Assembly: GCF_900115005.1 (NCBI RefSeq)
Contig: NZ_FOUY01000028.1
Span: 1 to 64,000, forward strand
Direction: 5' to 3'
Length of the DNA: 64,000 nt
DNA from: Pseudonocardia ammonioxydans
GTDB taxonomy: Bacteria; Actinomycetota; Actinomycetes; Mycobacteriales; Pseudonocardiaceae
The notes below the pieces were generated by a model. The model worked only from the letters and a program-made list of their open reading frames with translations, was not told where the DNA came from and ran no database searches. The number at the start of each line of letters is the position of its first letter. Within the stretch, counting starts at the first letter, position 1. Shown here piece after piece: positions 58,131 through 64,000 of this stretch. A program made the translations under genes and the position numbers.

Positions 58131-61100
58131 GCACGACCGCGGTCCTCTCCGCCCCCACGTTCACCGTGGACGGCCCGCTGCCGTCCGGCACGGTCGTGCT
58201 GGAGGCGAGCGCCGGGACCGGCAAGACCTACACGATCGCCGCGCTGGCCACCCGGTACGTGGCCGAGGGGGTCGCCGGGCTGGACCGGCTGATGCTGGTG
58301 ACCTTCGGCCGGGACGCCACCCAGGAGCTGCGCGAGCGGGTGCGCGAACGGCTGGTCGGCACCGAACGTGCGCTCGCCGCGGTACTCGCGGGCGGCCCGG
58401 CCCCGTCGCCCGGGTCCGACCCGGTGGTGGCCCTGCTCGCCGACGGCGACCCGGCCGAGATCGAGCAGCGCCGGGCGCGGCTGGCCGACGCCGCGGCGTC
58501 GTTCGACGCGGCCACCATCGCCACCACCCACCAGTTCTGCAGCCAGATGCTGGCCGGGCTCGGCGTGGCGGGGGACAACGACCCGGACGCCGAGTTCGTC
58601 GAGCACGTCGACGACGTGGTCACCGAGGTCGTCGACGACTTCTACGTCCGCAAGTACGCGAGCCCGAAGGCGGGCCGGCCCGCGTTCACCCGGACCGAGG
58701 CGCTGGCGCTGGCCCGGCGCGCGGTCGGCGACCCGCAGGCCGAGCTCGAGCCGCGCGACGCCGACCCGGACTCGGTCGCCGCCACCCGGTACGGGTTCGC
58801 CACCGCCGTCCGGCGCGAGGTGGACGCCCGCAAGCGCCGGCTGCGGATCTACAGCTACGACGACATGCTCTCGCGCCTGGCGGCGGCGCTGCGCGACCCG
58901 GTGCGCGGGCCGGCGGCCCGGGAGCGGCTGCGCTCGCGGTACTCCGTGGTGCTCGTCGACGAGTTCCAGGACACCGACCCGCTGCAGTGGGAGATCCTCT
59001 CGCACGCCTTCCACGAGGCGCCGAGGACGACGCTGGTGCTCATCGGCGACCCGAAGCAGGCGATCTACGCGTTCCGCGGGGCCGACGTGCACAGCTACCT
59101 GCGTGCCGCGGAGGCCGCGACGCAGCGCCGGACCCTGGACACCAACCGGCGCAGCGACGCCGCGCTGCTGGAGTCGCTCGACGCGGTGTTCGGCGAGGCC
59201 GCACTCGGCGACGACGGCATCGTGGTGCACCGGGTCGCCGCGGCGCACCACGGCCGCCGCCTCGTCGCGGCGCAGGACGCCCCGCTGCGGCTGCGCACCG
59301 TCGACCGCGACCGCCTCGACCTCACCGGCCGCGGGCTCGGGCGGGCACCGGGCGCGCGGCAGGTCGTGGCCCGCGACGTCGCGCTCGACCTGTCCCGGCT
59401 CCTCGACGGGTCGGCCCGCTACGCGGGCCGGGAGCTGCGGCCCGGTCAGGTGGCGGTGCTGGTCCGGACCAACGCCCAGGGCCAGCTCGTCCGCGACGCC
59501 TGCGCCGACGCGGGGGTGCCCGCGGTACTGACCGGCTCCACCAGCGTGTTCACCACCCCGGTCGCCCAGGACTGGCTGACCCTGCTGGAGGCCGTCGAGC
59601 AGCCGCAGCGGTCGCTGCGGCTGCGGACGGCGGCGCTCACCCGGTTCGTCGGGTACACGGTCGCCGACCTGTGCGGGCCCGACGCCGACCGGCTGGTCGA
59701 CCAGCTGGGCGCGGACCTGCGCGCCTGGCACCAGGTGCTCGCCGACCGCGGGGTCGCCGCGCTGCAGGAGGCGGTGTTCGCCCGCTATTCCCCGGCGCAG
59801 CGCCTGCTGGGCCGCCCCGACGGCGAGCGGGACCTCACCGACCTGCGCCACATCGGGCAGGTGCTGCACTCCGCCGCACTGGAACGCCACCTCGGCCCGA
59901 CCGCGCTCACCGAGTGGCTGCGGCACCGGATCGGGGAGGCCGCGCGGGACACCTCGGCCGAACGGAGCCGGCGCCTGGAGTCCGATGCGGACGCGGTGCA
60001 GATCGTCACCGTGCACCGGTCGAAGGGCCTCGAGTTCCCGGTGGTCTACCTGCCGTTCGCCTGGGACCGCTGGGTCAACGACACCCCGGACCCGCTGCTC
60101 TACCACGACGCGGCGGACGGGCGGCCGCGCCGGCTGCTCGACGTCGGCGGGCCCAGCGGGCCCGACCGCGCCCGCCGCACGGCGCTGCACCAGGCCGAGG
60201 AGGCCGGTGAGGACCTGCGGCTGCTGTACGTGGCGCTGACCCGCGCCTGCAGCCAGGTCGTCGCGTGGTGGGTGCCCGCGACGACGACCGCGTCGTCGTC
60301 ACTGCACCGGATGCTGTTCGGCCACCACCGCGGGGGCTGCGAGCCGGAGGCCGCGGCCAAGGTCCCCGGTGACGCCGACGCGGTGCGCCACCTGCGGGAG
60401 CGGCTCTCCGGCAGCGGTGTGGTCGTGGAGACCCTGCACGACCGGGATCCGGTCTTCCGGGAGGTCGAGCCCGACGGCGGGCAGCCCGCGGTGGCCGAGT
60501 TCCGGCGCACCCTCGACACGGCGTGGCGGCGGACGTCCTACACGGCGCTGACCGCCGCGGCGCACGCCGCGCACCGCTCGCACACCGACGCCGACGACGG
60601 GTCGGACGGGGAGCCGGCAGCCCCGCCGGGGGTCCTCACCGAGCCGGAGGTCGAGGGGGTCCGCGACGAGCCGCAGGCCGCGGCACCCGGTGGGGCCGGT
60701 CCGCCCTCCGGACCCGTGTCGCCCGGTTCGGTGCCGTCCGGTTCCGCGCCGCCCGAGGCCGCACCGTCCGGGGCCGGGTCGTCCGAGGCCGGACCGTACG
60801 GGACCGCGGCGTCAGAGGCCGGGTCGTCCGGGGCCGCGCCGTCGGGAGCCGCGCCGTCCGGATCGGCCGGTGCCGTTCACCCCGGGGTGTCCGCGGTCGA
60901 CCCGGCGACGGTCGCGTCCCCGATGGCCGACCTGCCGATGGGCGCCGGGTTCGGCACCCTGGTGCACGCCGTCCTCGAGCACCTCGACACGACCGTCGCC
61001 GCGCAGGGCGACGCCGCGCTGCGCGCCGAGCTGGTCCGCCACGTCGGCGACGAGCTGCGCCGCCAGCCCGCCGACGTCGACCCCGAACAGCTCGCGGACG

Positions 61101-61765
61101 CGCTCGTCCCGGTCCTGCGCACCCCGCTCGGTCCACTCGCCGGCGGGCGCGCGCTCGCCGACGTCGCCCCCGCCGACCGGTTGTCCGAACTGGACTTCGA
61201 GCTGCCGCTGTGCGGCGGCGACAGTCCGTCGGGGCGGCTCACGCTGGCCGGGCTCGCCGCGGCGGTGCGCCGGCACCTGGGTCCCGGGGACGTCCTGCAC
61301 GGCTACGCCGACCGGCTCGACTCCCCCGACCTGGCCGGCCAGCCGCTGCGCGGCTACCTGACCGGCAGCATCGACTCGGTGCTGCGGGTCGACGACCGGT
61401 TCCTGGTCGTGGACTACAAGACGAACTGGCTCGGCCCGGCCGGGGCGGCGGGCCGGGAGCCGCTCACCGCGGCGCACTACACGGCGCCGCGGCTGGCCGA
61501 GGCCATGGCCGACGCGCACTACCCGCTGCAGGCGCTGCTGTACGCGGTCGCGCTGCACCGCTACCTGCGGTGGCGGCTGCCCGGCTACGACCCGGCGGTC
61601 CACCTGGGCGGGGTCGGCTACCTGTTCCTGCGCGGCATGTGCGGCCCGGACACCCCGGTCACCGGGGACGGGCCGATCGCCGCACCCTGCGGGGTCTTCG
61701 CCTGGCAGCCGCCGGCGGCCCTGGTGGAGGACCTGTCCGATCTCCTGGACGGAGGCAGCGCATGA
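58127..61765 (+). CDS. recB: RecBCD subunit RecB (helicase-nuclease)
   Basis: A 1212-residue protein with the UvrD-type helicase: VVLEASAGTGKTYTIAALAT (Walker A), VVLVDEFQDTDPLQWEILSH (DEFQD), LIGDPKQAIYAFRGADVHSY, IVTVHRSKGLEFPVVYLPFA and EDLRLLYVALTRACSQVVAW. The nuclease domain near the end has AGFGTLVHAVLEHLD-like GAGFGTLVHAVLEHLDT and VDYKTNWLGPAGAAG with the catalytic Asp and Lys. Between about 850 and 925 lies a low-complexity linker of five-residue repeats (PSGAG, SSEAG types) of unusual length. It unwinds DNA 3'-5' and cuts it. It overlaps both neighbours by four bases. Confidence 0.95.
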   Translation: MSTTAVLSAPTFTVDGPLPSGTVVLEASAGTGKTYTIAALATRYVAEGVAGLDRLMLVTFGRDATQELRERVRERLVGTERALAAVLAGGPAPSPGSDPVVALLADGDPAEIEQRRARLADAAASFDAATIATTHQFCSQMLAGLGVAGDNDPDAEFVEHVDDVVTEVVDDFYVRKYASPKAGRPAFTRTEALALARRAVGDPQAELEPRDADPDSVAATRYGFATAVRREVDARKRRLRIYSYDDMLSRLAAALRDPVRGPAARERLRSRYSVVLVDEFQDTDPLQWEILSHAFHEAPRTTLVLIGDPKQAIYAFRGADVHSYLRAAEAATQRRTLDTNRRSDAALLESLDAVFGEAALGDDGIVVHRVAAAHHGRRLVAAQDAPLRLRTVDRDRLDLTGRGLGRAPGARQVVARDVALDLSRLLDGSARYAGRELRPGQVAVLVRTNAQGQLVRDACADAGVPAVLTGSTSVFTTPVAQDWLTLLEAVEQPQRSLRLRTAALTRFVGYTVADLCGPDADRLVDQLGADLRAWHQVLADRGVAALQEAVFARYSPAQRLLGRPDGERDLTDLRHIGQVLHSAALERHLGPTALTEWLRHRIGEAARDTSAERSRRLESDADAVQIVTVHRSKGLEFPVVYLPFAWDRWVNDTPDPLLYHDAADGRPRRLLDVGGPSGPDRARRTALHQAEEAGEDLRLLYVALTRACSQVVAWWVPATTTASSSLHRMLFGHHRGGCEPEAAAKVPGDADAVRHLRERLSGSGVVVETLHDRDPVFREVEPDGGQPAVAEFRRTLDTAWRRTSYTALTAAAHAAHRSHTDADDGSDGEPAAPPGVLTEPEVEGVRDEPQAAAPGGAGPPSGPVSPGSVPSGSAPPEAAPSGAGSSEAGPYGTAASEAGSSGAAPSGAAPSGSAGAVHPGVSAVDPATVASPMADLPMGAGFGTLVHAVLEHLDTTVAAQGDAALRAELVRHVGDELRRQPADVDPEQLADALVPVLRTPLGPLAGGRALADVAPADRLSELDFELPLCGGDSPSGRLTLAGLAAAVRRHLGPGDVLHGYADRLDSPDLAGQPLRGYLTGSIDSVLRVDDRFLVVDYKTNWLGPAGAAGREPLTAAHYTAPRLAEAMADAHYPLQALLYAVALHRYLRWRLPGYDPAVHLGGVGYLFLRGMCGPDTPVTGDGPIAAPCGVFAWQPPAALVEDLSDLLDGGSA
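60720..60885 (+). repeat. 15-bp repeats in the recB linker
   Basis: About eleven imperfect units of the GCCGGGTCGTCCGAG kind code for PSGAG/SSEAG repeats between helicase and nuclease domains. The number of units is likely to vary among strains. Confidence 0.75.
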
Positions 61766-64000
61766 CCGGCTCCCCGGCGACCACCGGCACCGGAGCCGGC
61801 GCGGCCGCGACCAGTGGCACCGCGACCACCGGCGTGACGACCGGCGCCGCGACCGACGACACCGCGCCCACTGACTCCACGCCCACTGGCTCCGCGCCCA
61901 CCGACACCACGACCGACGGCCCTGGCACCATCGGCGCGGGCGCGGGCACCGCGGGTGGTGCCGGCGAGGGCCGGCCCGGTCACCGGCCACCACCGGAGGC
62001 GGTGCCGGAGCGCGACCCCTACGGTCCGCGGGCCGCCCGGACCGCCACCGGGCTCGCGGCGGTGTTCAACGAGGCCGACGTCCTCGCCCCGGGCGACCTG
62101 CACGTCGCGCGCCGGCTGGCCCGCCTCGGCGGGCGGGGCGACCCGGTGGGCGTGGCCGGCCCCCGCTCCGCCGAGACCCGCTCCACCGAGACCCGAGCCG
62201 CCGAGACCCCGACCGCCGAACCCGAGGAGGTCGTGCTCGCCGCCGCCCTGGCCGTGCGCGCGATCCGCAACGGATCGGTCTGCGTCGACCTCGACACGGT
62301 GGCGACGACGACCGCGGGCGAGGGCGAGGTCGCGGTCGACGTCTCCGGCCTGCCCTGGCCGGAGCCGGCCGGCTGGCGTGCCGCCTGCGCGGCCAGCCCC
62401 CTGGTCGCCGACGGCGCCGAGGCCGCCGCCGACCGGCCGCTGCGGCTGCTGGGCAACCTGCTCTACCTGGAGCGGTACTGGCAGGAGGAGGAGCTGGTGC
62501 GCCGCGAGTTCACCGCCCGCTCCGGCCCGGTGACCGAGGTCGACCCGCAACGGCTGTGCGCGGCACTCGACCGCCTGCTGGACCGGCCGGGGGCCGAACG
62601 GCAGCGGCTCGCCGCGGCCGTGGCGGCCCTGCGCCCGGTCACGGTGATCGCCGGCGGGCCCGGCACCGGCAAGACGACCACCGTCGCCCGCCTCCTCGCC
62701 GTGCTGCACGACCTGCACCGCAGCGGGGCCGATGCCGGCCGGCCCGGGCTCCGGGTGGCACTCGCCGCGCCCACCGGCAAGGCCGCCGCCCGGCTCACCC
62801 AGTCCGTGGCCGACGCCGTCGGCCACCTCCCGCCCGAGGACCGCGCCGCGATCGAGGGGACCACGGCGTCCACGCTGCACCGGCTGCTCGGCTCCCGCGG
62901 CGCCTCCGGGCGCTTCCGCCACCACCGCGGCAACCGGCTGCCGCACGACGTCGTGGTCGTCGACGAGACGTCGATGGTGTCGCTGACGATGATGGCGCGA
63001 CTGCTCGAGGCCGTCCGCCCGGACGCCCGGCTGGTGCTGGTCGGCGACCCCGAGCAGCTGGCCTCGGTGGAGGCCGGTGCCGTGCTCGGCGATCTCGCCG
63101 CGGCGGGCGGCCGTCCGGAGCCCGCGCTGCAGGACGCGCTGCAGCGGTGCGGCGCGTTCCGTGCCGAGCGGCCCCGCCCACCGGATTCCGAGGACCCACC
63201 GCCGGAGCCGGCCGGCCCCGGCACACCGGGCGACCCGATCCCGATCCGCAACGGGGTCGTGCGGCTGGAACGCAACTGGCGCTTCGGCGGTGCCATCGCC
63301 GAGTTCGCCGCCGCGGTGCAGCACGACGACGGCGACGCCGCCATGGAACTGCTGACCGGCGGGTCCGGCGAGCTCACGTTCGTCGCAGCCGACCCGGCCG
63401 AGATCGGCCCGGACCGGCTCGGCACGTTCCGGAGCCAGGTCGTCGGGGCCGCCACCGACCTGATCGGCGCCGCCGAGAACGGCGACGTGGACCAGGCGCT
63501 GCGCGTCCTCGACGAGCACCGGGTGCTGTGCGGGCACCGACGCGGCCCCTACGGTGTCGCCCGCTGGACCGCCGAGATCGAGCGGTGGCTCGAGGCGGAG
63601 CGCCCCGGCTACGACGCCGAGGGCCCCTGGTACCCGGGACGCCCGCTGCTGGTCACCACCAACGACTACGACCTGGGGCTGTTCAACGGCGACACCGGCG
63701 TCGTCGTCCGGACCCCGCAGGGACGGCGGGCGGTGTTCCTGCGGGACGGGAAGCCCGCCGAGTTCGAGCCGGCCCGGCTCGGCGGTGTCGGCACTGTCTA
63801 CGCGATGACCGTGCACCGCAGCCAGGGCAGCCAGTTCAACCGGATCACCGTCGTGCTGCCGCCCGCCGAGTCACCGTTGATGACCCGCGAGCTGCTCTAC
63901 ACCGCGGTCACCCGCGCACGCGGCCACGTCCGGATCATCGGCACCGAGGAGGCCGTCCGGGCCGCGATCGCGCGACCGGCCGGGCGGGCCAGCGGGCTCA
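61762..64000 (+). CDS. recD: RecBCD subunit RecD (helicase), 3' end outside the window
   Basis: About 746 codons are present and the frame is open to the window end. The first 70 residues are Thr/Ala/Gly low complexity (five-residue units ATTGT, TDSTP types), not part of the RecD fold. Family parts: LAAVFNEADVLAPGDLHVAR, VTVIAGGPGTGKTTTVARLL (Walker A), VALAAPTGKAAARLTQSVAD, VVVDETSMVSLTMMARLLEA (DETS), LVLVGDPEQLASVEAGAVLG, and YAMTVHRSQGSQFNRITVVL with TRELLYTAVTRARGHVRI near the end. RecD is the fast 5'-3' helicase of the complex. Only a few C-terminal residues should be missing. Its ATG overlaps the recB stop. Confidence 0.94.
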   Translation, partial: MTGSPATTGTGAGAAATSGTATTGVTTGAATDDTAPTDSTPTGSAPTDTTTDGPGTIGAGAGTAGGAGEGRPGHRPPPEAVPERDPYGPRAARTATGLAAVFNEADVLAPGDLHVARRLARLGGRGDPVGVAGPRSAETRSTETRAAETPTAEPEEVVLAAALAVRAIRNGSVCVDLDTVATTTAGEGEVAVDVSGLPWPEPAGWRAACAASPLVADGAEAAADRPLRLLGNLLYLERYWQEEELVRREFTARSGPVTEVDPQRLCAALDRLLDRPGAERQRLAAAVAALRPVTVIAGGPGTGKTTTVARLLAVLHDLHRSGADAGRPGLRVALAAPTGKAAARLTQSVADAVGHLPPEDRAAIEGTTASTLHRLLGSRGASGRFRHHRGNRLPHDVVVVDETSMVSLTMMARLLEAVRPDARLVLVGDPEQLASVEAGAVLGDLAAAGGRPEPALQDALQRCGAFRAERPRPPDSEDPPPEPAGPGTPGDPIPIRNGVVRLERNWRFGGAIAEFAAAVQHDDGDAAMELLTGGSGELTFVAADPAEIGPDRLGTFRSQVVGAATDLIGAAENGDVDQALRVLDEHRVLCGHRRGPYGVARWTAEIERWLEAERPGYDAEGPWYPGRPLLVTTNDYDLGLFNGDTGVVVRTPQGRRAVFLRDGKPAEFEPARLGGVGTVYAMTVHRSQGSQFNRITVVLPPAESPLMTRELLYTAVTRARGHVRIIGTEEAVRAAIARPAGRASGL

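Noticed and set aside
1..64000. tRNA or rRNA genes and a replication origin
   Set aside because: No cloverleaf with a TTCGANNC T-loop context, no rRNA-like conserved stretch and no DnaA-box cluster were seen on either strand.

Overview
The window is about 73-75% GC by eye, has short intergenic gaps, GTG starts, ATGA/GTGA-coupled genes, TANNNT -10 boxes directly in front of start codons (leaderless mRNAs) and a DUF222/13E12-type HNH gene. This points to a filamentous or nocardioform actinobacterium; Pseudonocardiales (for example Pseudonocardia) is my best inference, not something the sequence proves. I see no tRNA, rRNA, CRISPR array or replication origin.

Layout. 1-1.4 kb: 5' part of a DUF222 HNH gene and an internally deleted IS481-family element with a clean 13-bp target duplication. 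1.6-6.2 kb: RibD-C/DHFR-like reductase, DHA2 efflux pump, dicarboxylate/amino-acid symporter. 5.3-11.1 kb: a catabolic operon (M20 amidohydrolase, MHS-type MFS carrier, FAH-family hydrolase, MBL hydrolase) with a divergent double-length Lrp/AsnC regulator. 11.3-12.5 kb: secreted lipase and a PPOX-fold protein.

12.5-24.4 kb: a seven-gene, translationally coupled minus-strand operon, the most interesting part of the window. In transcription order it encodes (i) a membrane protein with two tandem carrier domains followed by the six-TM/three-lobed terminal module of epsilon-poly-lysine synthetase (Pls), (ii) a separate adenylation-carrier NRPS protein, (iii) a TauD/SyrP-like Fe(II)/2-oxoglutarate oxygenase, (iv) and (v) SbnB and SbnA homologues that make L-2,3-diaminopropionate (L-Dap), (vi) a Wzz-like two-TM protein with a long Pro-rich head, and (vii) a SolA-like FAD oxidase. 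I read this as a split, Pls-type system for a poly- or oligo-Dap (possibly hydroxylated) product. A perfect CRP-type box lies in its upstream region, shared with a divergent Tat-exported PhoD phosphatase.

26-43 kb: two acyl-CoA dehydrogenase subunits, DUF4262, HrpB helicase carrying inserted palindromic repeats, class F sortase next to an excalibur surface protein, threonine dehydratase, HtrA-like lipoprotein protease with a PCuAC/LpqE-like lipoprotein, two regulator/target divergons, an MFS pump, a quinone-oxidoreductase-like enzyme, arylamine N-acetyltransferase with divergent TetR, a VOC remnant, PPOX and an AT-hook protein.

43-49 kb: an amine-use divergon: IclR regulator + APC permease on the minus strand, APC permease + copper amine oxidase on the plus strand. 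49-54.7 kb: GreA-like factor, PucR regulator, peroxiredoxin, TetR, heme oxygenase with an iron-box-like palindrome and a second perfect palindrome, and a zinc-ribbon SDR lacking the catalytic Tyr. 54.7 kb to the end: recC-recB-recD, overlapping genes for the RecBCD nuclease/helicase, with recD running off the window. Low-complexity in-frame repeats recur in hrpB, recB, recD and the AT-hook gene.
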